Part shown: in pieces, positions 42,799-54,115 of the stretch | Position numbering within the stretch: position 1 is the stretch's first letter | How the letters are laid out: every line of letters starts with the position of its first letter | DNA from: Pelagicoccus sp. SDUM812005 | GTDB lineage: Bacteria; Verrucomicrobiota; Verrucomicrobiia; Opitutales; Opitutaceae | Length of the DNA: 64,000 nt | Direction of reading: 5' to 3' | Assembly: GCF_031127875.1 (NCBI RefSeq) | Contig: NZ_JARXIA010000004.1 | Location: 186,001 to 250,000 of the forward strand | Notes under the pieces: model-generated | Database searches by the model: none | What the model was told of the DNA's origin: nothing | Seen by the model: only the letters and a program-made list of their open reading frames with translations | Made by a program: the position numbers and the translations under genes

Positions 42799-43611
42799 TC
42801 AGCTTTTGCGCACGAGGAAGAGGATGCTTTCGAAGTCGGGTCCGGCTCGGCCGTCTTCGGCGGAGTAGAGGAGGGTGCCGCCGCTTTTGCGGATCGCCTT
42901 TTCGATGGAGCGCCGCGGGATGGGGTTCATTTGCATGACAGGTTTCCCGGCGATCTTCTTGAGGAAGTAGCGCAGCTTGTGGTTTAGGATCTTTCGCGGG
43001 ACCCATCGCATGAAGCGGAAGCTTGCTCGGTAGATTAGCTTGGGGAGCGATGGATTGTCCCAGTTGAGCGGTTTGTCTGCCCAGAACTTTTGTTTCGTCG
43101 ATTCTTTCAAGCCGGTGGCTTTGCTTATCGCTTGGAAGACGATTACGCCGCCCGGTCGGGCGACTCGAAGGAACTCGCGGATATAGTTCTTCGCGACCTT
43201 TTGCGGGATATGCTGCAGGACGATGAGGCTCAGCACGAAGTCGAAAGCGTTGTCTTCGAAGCCCTGCAGGTCGTTCCTCTCGGAGCGCGTGAGCTGGAGG
43301 TTCGACGGTTTCCTGCTGCTTTGCGTCGCTTGCTCGATCATCTCCTTCGAGATATCGATACCGGTGACTTTCTCGAAGTGCTGGCATAGGGCGAAAGACA
43401 AGCGGCCCAGTCCGCATCCGAAATCGAGGGCCTCCCCGGTTTTCAGATCGCCGGCTTGGGAGTTAACGAGCTTGAGGATGTCGTTAACTTCATGCTCGCC
43501 GGAGGCGTAGAATTTGCGCTCGTCCCACTCCGCTCCGGTTAGAACGGCTTCCATGGCGTTTTGCTGCGCCATGGAATTCCAGGAGGATGAGACGTTTCTC
43601 AGACCGTTCAT
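42799..43611 (-). CDS. Class I SAM-dependent methyltransferase
   Basis: The 270-residue protein has the class I motifs: ALDFGCGLGRLSFAL (motif I), VTGIDISKEMIEQA (motif II region) and FDFVLSLIVLQHIP, then RVARPGGVIVFQ. This places it with Methyltransf_11/25-type enzymes. The substrate is unknown; the C-terminal part (residues 170-270) is basic and Arg-rich. The start at 43611 is preferred to an upstream in-frame Met. It lies 94 bases downstream of glnS on the same strand. Confidence 0.85.
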   Translation of the reverse strand: MNGLRNVSSSWNSMAQQNAMEAVLTGAEWDERKFYASGEHEVNDILKLVNSQAGDLKTGEALDFGCGLGRLSFALCQHFEKVTGIDISKEMIEQATQSSRKPSNLQLTRSERNDLQGFEDNAFDFVLSLIVLQHIPQKVAKNYIREFLRVARPGGVIVFQAISKATGLKESTKQKFWADKPLNWDNPSLPKLIYRASFRFMRWVPRKILNHKLRYFLKKIAGKPVMQMNPIPRRSIEKAIRKSGGTLLYSAEDGRAGPDFESILFLVRKS

Positions 43612-43705
43612 GCGAGGGGTAACTCGGGATCTCGAGGCCGCTTGCAAGGCGCGAGGACGCGTCTCTCAAGCGGCTCGCGGCGCGAGCGCCGGCCCTGAGG
43701 CCAGC

Positions 43706-45373
<1,668 letters not shown>

Positions 45374-45395
45374 TTTATATGTGAGGCTGAGGCGT

Positions 45396-46784
45396 TTAGG
45401 CTGAAGGCGAAAGGGACGCTTGCAGCTTCTTGAGGCGGGCGACGACGGTGTCGCGGCCGAGGGTTTCGAGCATGGGCAGGAGGTCGGGGCCGCCGCCAAC
45501 TCCGCTGACCGCGAAACGCAGGAGAGGGAAGTAGGCGAAGATCTTGAGCTCCTTGGAATCGGCCAGCTCCTGGATGCCGCGCTCGAGGGTGACGGCGTCG
45601 AAGGCGTCGAGGCTTTCCAGCGCGGGTATGACTTCTTGGATACGGTCGGCCGCGTCCGCTCGCTTGAGCAGCTTCTTTTCCACCTTTTCGTCGACGGCGT
45701 AGGTGTCGGAGAAGAAGTAGGCAGAGAAGGCGGGCAGGTCTTCGAAGCTGTTGATCTTTTGCTGGCAGAGCTCGAGGACTTGCTTGAGGTAGGCTTGGTC
45801 GGTGCTGTCGTCTACCAGTCCGGCTTTGCTGAGGGCGCTGACGGCGGGTGGCAGGTAGCGTTCGATGGGGAGGCGCTTCATGTGCTCGAAGTTGATGTGG
45901 GACATCTTCTTCTCGTCGAAGCGGGCTCCGGCCTTCTGCAGGTCCTTGATGTCGAAGCGCTCGATGAGCTCGTCGATGGTGAGGACTTCTTGGTCGTCCT
46001 TAGGCGACCAGCCGAGCAGGGCGATAAAGTTGACCACGGCTTCCGGGAGGAAGTCGCGTTGCTGGTATTCTTCGATGAGGGCGCCGCGGTCGCGCTTGGA
46101 CATCTTGCCTTTGCCCTGGGAGGGATCCTTGAGGATCATCGGCATGTGGGCGTAGACGGGCGGCTTCACGCCGAAGGCGTTGAAGAGTTCCACGTGCTTG
46201 GAGGTATTGGGCAGGTGGTCCTCGCCGCGCAGGACGTGGGTGATGCCCATGGCGATGTCGTCCACGACATTGACGAAGTGGAAGGACGGGTCGCCGTTGG
46301 AGCGTACGATCACGAAGTCGCGCTCTTCGCGGCGGGTGACGTTGCCGCGGATGACGTCCTCGATGACGACGGGCTGGGTGCGGACCTTTTCGACTTCCGC
46401 CTTATGGTAGTCGTCGTACTCGGTGTAGCGTTCGCCTTCTAACTTGAAGAAGATGGCGCCGTCCTTCTCGTAGGCGCGGCCGGCGTCGAGGAGCTTTTGC
46501 AGGTACTCTTTATAGATGTCGCCGCGCTGGCTTTGGAAGTAGGGGCCGACCTCGCCGCCGATTTCGGGGCCTTCGTCCCAGTTGATGCCGAGCCATTTCA
46601 GGCCGTTGAGGAGTTCTTCGAGGGCGGCGTCGGTGTTGCGTTCCTTGTCGGTGTCCTCGATGCGGAGCACGAGCTTGCCGCCGGTCTTGCGCGCGTACAG
46701 CCAGTTGAAGAGGGCCGTGCGAGCGGTGCCGATATGGGTGGACCCAGTTGGGCTGGGAGCGAATCTTACGCGTACCTGTGACAT
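45396..46784 (-). CDS. gltX: Glutamyl-tRNA synthetase
   Basis: The 462-residue enzyme begins [20 protein letters not shown] with the HIGH-class motif, continues with [11 protein letters not shown], and has the KMSKS motif in [11 protein letters not shown]. The ATG at 46784 gives the normal N-terminus; the open frame upstream to 47069 is unlike the family. It heads the gltX-glnS pair. The length is typical of bacterial GluRS. Confidence 0.95.
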   Translation of the reverse strand: MSQVRVRFAPSPTGSTHIGTARTALFNWLYARKTGGKLVLRIEDTDKERNTDAALEELLNGLKWLGINWDEGPEIGGEVGPYFQSQRGDIYKEYLQKLLDAGRAYEKDGAIFFKLEGERYTEYDDYHKAEVEKVRTQPVVIEDVIRGNVTRREERDFVIVRSNGDPSFHFVNVVDDIAMGITHVLRGEDHLPNTSKHVELFNAFGVKPPVYAHMPMILKDPSQGKGKMSKRDRGALIEEYQQRDFLPEAVVNFIALLGWSPKDDQEVLTIDELIERFDIKDLQKAGARFDEKKMSHINFEHMKRLPIERYLPPAVSALSKAGLVDDSTDQAYLKQVLELCQQKINSFEDLPAFSAYFFSDTYAVDEKVEKKLLKRADAADRIQEVIPALESLDAFDAVTLERGIQELADSKELKIFAYFPLLRFAVSGVGGGPDLLPMLETLGRDTVVARLKKLQASLSPSA

Positions 46785-47121
46785 AAAGCGCGGTACAGTT
46801 ATGTGAAAGGTCCTGCGAATCAAGCTTGGGCTTGCTTGGCTTCTTCCAGGGAAATCGAGGGAGAGGAGCGGGGCCCTAGGAAACGTCCAGTAGCGCTGCC
46901 TGCCCGCAGGGCTTAGGCCTTCCGTTTCAGCGCTCAAGCGGAGGGTAGGACTACTCACCGACCCCTGAAGAGGAGGCTCTGATTGCCTTAGAAAATGCGA
47001 CTTTTCGGCCAATCCGCCGAAATGGGGCCGGTTCCGGAGCCGATAGAAGGGGCATACCTTATTCCTCATGCTCGCAGACCTCTCCGTCTCGCTGGGCCGT
47101 ATGCATACTTATTTTATCAAT
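46785..47121. other. Divergent promoter region of gltX and the Sel1-repeat gene
   Basis: These 337 bases hold no supported gene. A perfect hairpin TTTCGGC-CAATCC-GCCGAAA is at 47003-47022. Promoters in both directions are expected here, but I cannot identify boxes with confidence. Confidence 0.5.
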
Positions 47122-48477
47122 ATGAAAAACGTCGTCAGCAAAGTAAGCTCCTTTCTCGCAGTCGTGTCGGTAGCGACCCTGCAATCGTCATTCGCGGACG
47201 TGGATGGCAAGATCACGGAAAACAACCTTGAAACCGGCGCCTTCACGGTAGCGTTCGATACCGGATCCAAAGTTGAAGTCGGCGAGCAGATCGTCGCTCT
47301 CAACGAAGTGGACGGAAAGAAGGTTGAAATTGGGACCGGTGAAGTGACCGCCGTTGCGGACGGTTCGCTCACCGCAATTTTCGATTCGAAGGACGTGGCG
47401 GTCGGCATGGCGGCGCTGGTGAAGCAATTCGCGCCGGAGCACGAGGCCGATCACCTGTCGGCGATCCCCGAGGACGAATTCGCGGTCGTGGACGCCGTGG
47501 CGGACACGGAGCTCGACGCTCCTGCGGCTGCCAAGGCCTGCCGCGAAGCGATTGCCGAATATCCCGACGAGTCCCGCTTTTACGCTCAGCTCGGCCGTGC
47601 CCTCGAGGTGGATGGCAAGCCTGCGAGCGCCATTTTGCAGTACGAGAAGGCGATTGCCCTCCGTCCGGACTATCCAGTGGCTCTGCACAATCTCGCCAAG
47701 CTCCGCTTCTACGGACCGGAAGAGCTCCGCGACTTCGACGTGGCTCGCAAGCATTTCAACAAGGCGGCCGAGCTCGGCTTCGCCGCTTCTCTCCCCGTGA
47801 TCGGCACCATGATGCGTGACGCCATGGGTGGCGACCGCGACTTCGCGGCAGCGGTCAACTGGTTTTCGGTTGCGGCCGAGCAGGGGAACGCCTTTTCCCA
47901 GAACGCTCTGGCCGAGTGCTACGAGAACGGCTGGGGGATCGACCAGGACATCAGCAAGGCGCTGCTCTGGTACCGCAGCTCGGCCGAGCTCGGTTACGTG
48001 CCCGCCTACCGCAACCTAGGCCGCGTTTTCCAGAAGGGAATCGGCGTCACCGCTAACGACCGCAAGGCTTTCGACTGGTACTCGCGTGCCGCTGAAAAGG
48101 AAGACATCGAATCTCAGTACCGCGTCGGGCAAGCCTTCCTTTCCGGCAAGGGCGTGGTGCACAGCCAGGAGTATGGCATCGAATGGCTCACCAAGGCTGC
48201 CGATGCGGGCCATGCTCAAGCGATGCGAGCGATCGCCGCTCACTACTATTCGCGGGGCGATTCCAAGAATGGCGAACTCGACCTCGCCGCAGCTTGGTAC
48301 AAGAAGGCAGCCTCCAAGGGGGACGCCGTGGCCCAGTACAACCTCGGTGCCATGTTCGAGAAGGGCGAAGGCATCAGCCGCGACAAGGATTCAGCGATCG
48401 ACTGGTACCGCCAAGCGGCTCGCCAAGGTCACAGCGAATCCCAGAAGCGCCTGGTTAAGCTCAAGGCGGACTGGTAG
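47122..48477 (+). CDS. Secreted TPR/Sel1-repeat protein
   Basis: The 451-residue protein has a signal peptide (MKNVVSKVSSFLAVVSVATL, cleavage near SSFA). A short beta-rich region follows (45-120, ENNLETGAFTVAFDTGSKVE). After it comes a TPR pair (about 150-200) and then six or more Sel1 repeats (about 215-440, for example ALAECYENGWGIDQDISKAL and NLGAMFEKGEGISRDKDSAI). Sel1 proteins act as scaffolds for protein-protein contact. Partner and role are unknown. The start at 47122 was chosen to give the signal peptide. Confidence 0.85.
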   Translation: MKNVVSKVSSFLAVVSVATLQSSFADVDGKITENNLETGAFTVAFDTGSKVEVGEQIVALNEVDGKKVEIGTGEVTAVADGSLTAIFDSKDVAVGMAALVKQFAPEHEADHLSAIPEDEFAVVDAVADTELDAPAAAKACREAIAEYPDESRFYAQLGRALEVDGKPASAILQYEKAIALRPDYPVALHNLAKLRFYGPEELRDFDVARKHFNKAAELGFAASLPVIGTMMRDAMGGDRDFAAAVNWFSVAAEQGNAFSQNALAECYENGWGIDQDISKALLWYRSSAELGYVPAYRNLGRVFQKGIGVTANDRKAFDWYSRAAEKEDIESQYRVGQAFLSGKGVVHSQEYGIEWLTKAADAGHAQAMRAIAAHYYSRGDSKNGELDLAAAWYKKAASKGDAVAQYNLGAMFEKGEGISRDKDSAIDWYRQAARQGHSESQKRLVKLKADW

Positions 48478-48545
48478 GCCTAACACACTTTCGGCGAGCT
48501 GGTACCTCGCCGCTTAGAGATACAGGATCTCTATCTAAACAACAG

Positions 48546-48583
48546 GGGAGTCGGTTTGTGGGAACCGGCTCCCTTTGTTTTTG
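48546..48583 (+). terminator. Rho-independent terminator after the Sel1-repeat gene
   Basis: GGGAGTCGGTT and AACCGGCTCCC pair with one mismatch-tolerant T-G position and a 6-base loop, followed by TTTGTTTTT. It starts 69 bases after the stop. Confidence 0.83.
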
Positions 48584-48644
48584 CTTGTTTCGATAGGGTG
48601 CGCCCTGCGGCTTCCTAAGCGGGAGGTCGCAATCCGCCGGCCGT

Positions 48645-49700
48645 TTAAGGCTGCTGGTAGTCGAGTTTGAAGCGGTGGCTTTCTCGGGCGGGATTTCGAT
48701 CGGTGGAGAACACGAGCTCCTCTTTGCCAGTTTCGAAGGTGAAGACGTCGATCGTTCCTGCGTTCGGGTTGAATCGATACAAGCGGATCGGCCCCGAGGA
48801 GGTATAATCGGAAAGCAGCTCGTGCACCGTATTCCCCGCATCCCCCTTTGTTTCCTGCCTGAGCGCTTCGGTCCGGCTTTGGTCTCCCGAGAAGATGGCC
48901 ACTAGGTTGGGGTGCTTGCGAAAGCATTTTTCCCACATCTGCTGCGGAGAGTTGCCGCGTTCGCCATGTCGCTTGCTCCAGCGCATGCGCCCTTTCGGAT
49001 CGGTGATGTAGCCATCGTTGCTCTGAGGTCGCTCCGCTGGCCCGAGGCCCATGTGTGTAGTGACGAGAGCGACTCGATCGCGGTTGTCCCGCAGTATCGC
49101 ATTGGCCCAATCAAGCACCTCGTCCGGTGCGTTGCACTCCAGGTGGAGAAACACGAACTGGCTTTCGCCCATGGAGAAGTATTGGACGCTGTTGGCATTG
49201 TTTCCCGAGACTTCTTGCTTGAGGCCTTCCGCTTGGAAGTGCCCGCCGTACCACGAAAAGGATTCGAAACGGGCAGCCGGGAAGTAGCTCTGGAACAGGC
49301 TGGAGTTCCCCTCGCTCGTCATGTCGTGGTTGCCCACGCTGATGCCGTAGGGGACGAGGCCGTGAATTCGATCCATGGCTCGCCGCGCAACTTCCCACTG
49401 GCGGCGCTCGTTGCGGTCTACAATGTCGCCCACGTGGCTGACGAAGACGATATTCTGCTTTTCCTGGTTTTCTACGACCCACTGGGTGTGGGCGTCGAAT
49501 ACGGCATTGGAGACCGGGGCGTCGCTTTCGGGCGTACGCTTGGTGCCAATGCCGGTATAGCCTTGGGTGTCGGGCAGGACCACGACGGTGTAGGTGCCCG
49601 GCGGGGCGGGATCAAGAGCGTCGCCGCCCCTCAATTGCCCCGCTGCAAAGAGCAGGGCAAAGAGGGCAGCGGACGCTCGCGTAAGTGTGGAACGAAGCAT
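48645..49700 (-). CDS. Secreted calcineurin-like metallophosphoesterase
   Basis: The 351-residue protein has a signal peptide (MLRSTLTRASAALFALLFAA). The metallophosphoesterase motifs follow in order: VLPDTQGY (metal Asp), FVSHVGDIVDRN, GISVGNHD (Asn-His-Asp), and TTHMGLG with later VAIFSGDQ in place of the usual GH(D/H)H. It is predicted to hydrolyse phosphoesters in the periplasm or outside the cell. It lies 11 bases downstream of a TonB-dependent receptor gene, so the two are probably one operon for use of an organic phosphate. Confidence 0.85.
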   Translation of the reverse strand: MLRSTLTRASAALFALLFAAGQLRGGDALDPAPPGTYTVVVLPDTQGYTGIGTKRTPESDAPVSNAVFDAHTQWVVENQEKQNIVFVSHVGDIVDRNERRQWEVARRAMDRIHGLVPYGISVGNHDMTSEGNSSLFQSYFPAARFESFSWYGGHFQAEGLKQEVSGNNANSVQYFSMGESQFVFLHLECNAPDEVLDWANAILRDNRDRVALVTTHMGLGPAERPQSNDGYITDPKGRMRWSKRHGERGNSPQQMWEKCFRKHPNLVAIFSGDQSRTEALRQETKGDAGNTVHELLSDYTSSGPIRLYRFNPNAGTIDVFTFETGKEELVFSTDRNPARESHRFKLDYQQP

Positions 49701-49711
49701 CTGCTTTGATT

Positions 49712-52510
49712 CTAGAACTTGATTTTGACGCCGGCGTTGATTGCCCAGTCGAAGAAGCGGACGCGAGTAGGGTTATCTCGACTGCCCAGGTACTGCACCA
49801 TCGGCTCGTCGGTGATGTTTTTCCAGTCGAGATAGTAGGTGAAGCGCTCGTTCATCCGATAGGAGGCAAGGAGGTCGACCGTGGTGCGGGCTTGCTCGTA
49901 TCCGTCCAAAGCGGCGCGGCTACCCACGGAGCTGAGTCGATCTCCGATGCGGTTCACGGCCAAGCGAACGTCTAGGTCTCCGATGCCGTAGGTGAGCTGG
50001 GCGTTGAAGAGCTCCTTTGCGGTGCCGATGAAGGGCAGGTCTTCTCCGGGACGATTGGGATAGCTGCCGGACGCATCGATCAAGGACAGGTTCGTCAGAA
50101 ATCCCAGTCCGCTGAGATGCCCTGGAAGGAAGCTAAGCTGCTGCTGGTACTGAAATTCGAGTCCTCGCAGCTTGCCGCCGTCTCCCATGCCGGGACGCGT
50201 GAGCATGTAGCCGTCGTATTCTCCACCTTCGATCGGTTGGGTGGAGTTGAAGTAGAAGCCGTCGATGTTCTTGTGGAACAGTCCCAACGAAATCTGCCCA
50301 AGCGGCTCCAGGTAGTACTCGAGGCCTAGGTCGATATTATCGGACTCCGTTACCCGCAGGTCTGGATTTCCGTCGGAGATTTTTTGGTTTTCGTCGTCGA
50401 TGCTGCGTACGGGCAACTGGCTGCGGTTGTTTGGTCGAGCCATGGTGCGGTTTGCTGAGGCGCGCAGCAGCAGGTCGTCCTTCAATTCGTAGGTAAGGTG
50501 CACGCCAGGGAGGGCGTTGCGGTAGGAGGAGGTGTAGGTGCGAGGAGTGACGGCCACGAGCTCCCCATCTACTAGCTCTAGCTCGTTGGCGGTTCCTTCG
50601 AAGTCGGTTTCCTCGACGCGCACGCCTCCCATCAACCGCATCCGGTTGAAGGTAGCCCCGCCCATGACGTAGCCAGCGAGCACGTCTTCTTGGTAGCTAT
50701 TGTTGGAGTTGGCGATGAGGATATCGCTCCAATTGTCGTCCCTCAGAAAGTCTTCGGGATTCAGTTCGTAGAACTCGCGTCGGAATGCCTCGACGTCCAT
50801 GTGGAGGTTTGGCTGCAGGTCGCTTCCAGGGCTTTGGCTGAGGTAGCGCGGATTGTCGTAGATGATGGAGAAGTCGCCGGCTGGCTTGTCGCCGGTGTAG
50901 TTCCAGCGTCCCAGGTAGTCGCCGCTGCGGTCGTGGTCTCTCGTCTTGAAGCGAAATCCCGTTTTAAAGTACGGATCGAGGCGTTCGTTTTGGAAGTTAT
51001 AGCGATAGTTGGCGCTGACTGTGTATTCAACATCCTCGGACGGTTGTTGCGTGCGTTGAACGCGATCGTGCGAGTGGTTGGCGGGATCCTCTAAATCGAC
51101 TCCGTTGGTGATGTCGATTTGGGGGAACCACGGTTCGCTGCGATCGTAGGTCATGTCCACTCCATTGACCCTCGAGTAAACGTAGAAGGTGCGCGGGTAG
51201 CGATTGGCGGACTTGGAGTAGGAGGCTGTCGCGTCGAACTGGGCGTTTTCGAATTCGTGCTCGATCTTTATAGAACCGATCTTGGTGTCGCTAACCGGGA
51301 AGCGATAGTGGCGATAGTAATCGAGACGACCGTCGACACCTTCGGCTCCTTCCGGCGTGATATTGCTCAACGTTCCGGTGCGGTAGTAGATATCATAATC
51401 TTTAAGCTTTCTATAGTTGTAGAAATAAGAGCCTCGCAGGGTGACAACTGTATCAGGCGTTAGCTGGAAGTCTAAGCTTCCGTTATAGCTGAGTTTCTTG
51501 GTGCCGTCTTCGATGCGATCCTTGAGGCGGTAAACGGTCATGCGATACTGGTCGTCGCTGTCTACGCTATATGAAAGCGTGGTGTCGTGATAGCCACGGT
51601 CCGAACCGTAAAAGTTGAAGGTGTGCATCATCCCGAGGCGTCCTTCGAAAAACTGGTCGCCGTAGGTGATCCCGAAATTCTGGTCGAAGTTCTGTTGCTG
51701 GTGGTTGAAGGCTCCCCCGATGTTGAGCTCGAGCAAGCGCGACTGCAGCTCGAAGGCGCGACGATTGACGAGGTTGACACTGCCGCCAATGGCATCGCCT
51801 TCCATGTCCGGAGTGACTGCTTTGACCATTTCTACCCGGGATAGGTTTTCGACGGAAGCGGTGCCTACTCCGGTCCGTCGGTCTCCGCCGGAATTCGTCA
51901 TGCGTATACCATCGACTGTCACCGAATTGAACTCGGACGCGAGGCCACGTACTACGATACGGCTGGGCTGGTGGGTGCTGATTTCCGCATAGAAACCGGG
52001 CAGCACCTGCAGCGCTTCCCCGATGCTTCCGTCGCGGGCTCGAGCGAGGTCTTCAGAGGAAACCACGCTTTTAATATTCTCGGCGGTTCTTTGCAGGTTA
52101 AGCGCTTGGGCTTGTCCTGAAACCTGCTTTTTGACGACGAATCCCTCCAGGTCGGTGACCTTGGGCTCGATCGCAATTGTAATCAGGTCGCTCGTTTCCG
52201 AGCTTGATTGAACGGGAATCGATCGATTCTCGAAACCGAGATAGCGAGTTACGAGCGTGACTTCGCTGTCGGGAACGTTGGAGAAGGCGAAGCGGCCTTC
52301 TTCGTTAGTGAGGGCGTACAGTTCAGTGCCGTCGATTTTGACGCGCACGTTCGCGATGGCGTCGCCATTCATGGCGTTGACCACGCGGCCACGGATTCCG
52401 GCGTAGGCTTCAGCTCCTGTTAAGGAGCCTATGCTAAGTAAAGCGGCCAAAGCTAGAACCGTTTTTATACCGTACGTGATACGTAGAGTAGAATTGATGA
52501 AATGTTTCAT
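49712..52510 (-). CDS. TonB-dependent receptor with carboxypeptidase-regulatory-like domain
   Basis: The 932-residue outer-membrane receptor has a signal peptide to about residue 34. A beta-sandwich domain follows (about 38-115, IRGRVVNAMNGDAIANVRVK), then the plug (SIGEALQVLPGFYAEISTHQ; IVVRGLASEFNSVTVDGIRM; DAIGGSVNLVNRRAFELQ) and a barrel ending INAGVKIKF. This is the TIGR01782-like group. It sits just upstream of a secreted phosphoesterase. No clear Pho box or Fur box is visible in front of it. Confidence 0.9.
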   Translation of the reverse strand: MKHFINSTLRITYGIKTVLALAALLSIGSLTGAEAYAGIRGRVVNAMNGDAIANVRVKIDGTELYALTNEEGRFAFSNVPDSEVTLVTRYLGFENRSIPVQSSSETSDLITIAIEPKVTDLEGFVVKKQVSGQAQALNLQRTAENIKSVVSSEDLARARDGSIGEALQVLPGFYAEISTHQPSRIVVRGLASEFNSVTVDGIRMTNSGGDRRTGVGTASVENLSRVEMVKAVTPDMEGDAIGGSVNLVNRRAFELQSRLLELNIGGAFNHQQQNFDQNFGITYGDQFFEGRLGMMHTFNFYGSDRGYHDTTLSYSVDSDDQYRMTVYRLKDRIEDGTKKLSYNGSLDFQLTPDTVVTLRGSYFYNYRKLKDYDIYYRTGTLSNITPEGAEGVDGRLDYYRHYRFPVSDTKIGSIKIEHEFENAQFDATASYSKSANRYPRTFYVYSRVNGVDMTYDRSEPWFPQIDITNGVDLEDPANHSHDRVQRTQQPSEDVEYTVSANYRYNFQNERLDPYFKTGFRFKTRDHDRSGDYLGRWNYTGDKPAGDFSIIYDNPRYLSQSPGSDLQPNLHMDVEAFRREFYELNPEDFLRDDNWSDILIANSNNSYQEDVLAGYVMGGATFNRMRLMGGVRVEETDFEGTANELELVDGELVAVTPRTYTSSYRNALPGVHLTYELKDDLLLRASANRTMARPNNRSQLPVRSIDDENQKISDGNPDLRVTESDNIDLGLEYYLEPLGQISLGLFHKNIDGFYFNSTQPIEGGEYDGYMLTRPGMGDGGKLRGLEFQYQQQLSFLPGHLSGLGFLTNLSLIDASGSYPNRPGEDLPFIGTAKELFNAQLTYGIGDLDVRLAVNRIGDRLSSVGSRAALDGYEQARTTVDLLASYRMNERFTYYLDWKNITDEPMVQYLGSRDNPTRVRFFDWAINAGVKIKF

Positions 52511-53044
52511 GGAGAGGATGGACGGATTTTTATATTATTTTTCCGAATTGGTTGGAAGGGGTCGGTTGTTGCGGGCTGGGAATTCGGAGCAAGGTATAAA
52601 TATCACCGTTGTATTAATGTAACGATGGCGTTGTTTCCTGTTGCAGAGTTACGTTTAGGAGGCGAATGGAACGATCGCGTGCCGGAAGCGTTATGGCGCG
52701 ACTCTAAAGGGCAATGTATTCGGTAAACTACTACGCGTTCCTCGTGTTTGTCCCTTTGGAATTCGGTAGGTTGAATGTAGAAAGAACTACAAGTGCAGGG
52801 AATTGTTACCTATGTTTAGGTTCCACTCTGGGATCGGAAGGAGGCAGCGTTGTAACAATCGGCCTATTGGCCAGAAATGGCTCCGCGACCCGTGCGATCG
52901 CATTAATCGCTCGAAATTATGGATGCGTCGCATCGATGGACTCGCGTTAAGGCGAAACGTAAAAGCCTCCGCGGGGAACGGAGGCGAGCAGGAAAGTCGG
53001 AAAGGAGCGCGGGAGTTCTGAGTTAGGCTCTCGGCTTTTATATA
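52511..53044. other. Intergenic region upstream of the second TonB receptor
   Basis: These 534 bases carry no gene I can support. A terminator for the gene to the right lies at its end, listed separately, and a GCGATCGC octamer is at 52894-52901. The first 150 bases before the receptor are A+T-richer than average and probably hold its promoter. Confidence 0.5.
52955..52985 (-). terminator. Rho-independent terminator after the outer-membrane protein gene
   Basis: Read on the minus strand, GCCTCCG and CGGAGGC form a perfect 7-base stem followed by TTTTACGTTT. It lies about 60 bases past the stop at 53045. Confidence 0.8.
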
Positions 53045-54004
53045 TTATAGCACGCTTTCTTCGGGGGGCGGTTTGGCTCGGTTGAGGCGCCAGCGGACGC
53101 TGAGGCCTACGCCGAAATCGCTGCCGTACTCTTCTTCTTCGATTTGGGAAAGGTCGTATTCGAGATCGAGGGTGATTTCGAAATGCCCAACGAGGCGCCG
53201 AAAGTAGGGAGTTCCTTCTGGGGGAAACCAAGTTACGCTGGGCACTATCTTGAGCCCGTCGTCCGAACCGCCGTCGAGCCGGTCGGTTTTGTATTCGAAG
53301 CTCAGTCCGTAGCGGAATTCGCCCTGCGGCTGGTAGATGATCCCGGGCTGGAAGATGGCGAGGGAGGGGGGATCGTCTACGGGAGTCCTGTTTTCTCGTC
53401 GGTCCTTGCCGACCCAGCTGTATTGGAACGTCGAATACGCGAGCCAGCGGTTGCGGCGGTCCAAGGCGTAGGCGGCGGTGAGGTAGGGCATGTATTGGTC
53501 GTAGCTTTCGCGCAGCAAGGGCGAGGGGATCTCTTCCAGGGGGATCTTGCCGTCGAAGCCGGCCGCGAGGGAGAAGCGTCCGTCGAGCATGTCGTCTATG
53601 CGTTGCTTCAGTCCGAAGGTGAAGTAGCCGTCGCTGCTGACCGCATCGCTGTCGAAGGGATTGGGGAGGTAGGGGATCAGGCCGATCGTACCTTCTCGCT
53701 TGTTGGTGAAGCTGTATTCGAATTCGATGGGCAGCCGCACGTAGCTTTCGTGCAGGAAGTCGCTTAGCTTCGGCTTGATATCGATGCTGAAGTCTGTGTC
53801 TTCTCCGGTGAAGGGCAAGGGCGCTTTAGATACGGACTCCAGGAGGTTGTAGCCGATCTTCTCGTGTTCAGGCAAGTCTTGGGCAGGTAGGCTTGTCGCG
53901 GGGATTGCGAGGATGCAGGCGATGGTAGCGAGCCAGAGGGGGCTGCCCGTTCGAGGGTGGTTGAGTCGAGGGTTTCTGGTTTTGAGCACAGCGTGCAAAC
54001 GCAT
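53045..54004 (-). CDS. Putative outer-membrane beta-barrel protein downstream of fur
   Basis: The 319-residue protein has a signal segment (PLWLATIACILAIPATSLPA, after a 22-residue basic stretch). It continues with alternating hydrophobic strands typical of small barrels (VRLPIEFEYSF; GYFTFGLKQRI; ITLDLEYDLSQI). The C-terminal strand FGVGLSVRWRLN is followed by a short polar tail. No named family is apparent. It lies 111 bases downstream of fur on the same strand. I infer possible co-transcription with fur and a link to metal conditions. Confidence 0.65.
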   Translation of the reverse strand: MRLHAVLKTRNPRLNHPRTGSPLWLATIACILAIPATSLPAQDLPEHEKIGYNLLESVSKAPLPFTGEDTDFSIDIKPKLSDFLHESYVRLPIEFEYSFTNKREGTIGLIPYLPNPFDSDAVSSDGYFTFGLKQRIDDMLDGRFSLAAGFDGKIPLEEIPSPLLRESYDQYMPYLTAAYALDRRNRWLAYSTFQYSWVGKDRRENRTPVDDPPSLAIFQPGIIYQPQGEFRYGLSFEYKTDRLDGGSDDGLKIVPSVTWFPPEGTPYFRRLVGHFEITLDLEYDLSQIEEEEYGSDFGVGLSVRWRLNRAKPPPEESVL

Positions 54005-54115
54005 TTTGAGCGCCAACTGAGCGGGACTCGCGTAGCTCCCTTGCAATCTGGGACGAGTGACGCGGTGGGCCAATGCAAAGCGCCTGCGAAGGAGGCTTTT
54101 TGCACGGTGCGGTTG

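Noticed and set aside
52511-52700. Pho box before the second TonB receptor
   Set aside because: GTTACATTAATACAAC has a loose likeness only and is not a direct repeat of CTGTCAT-type units.
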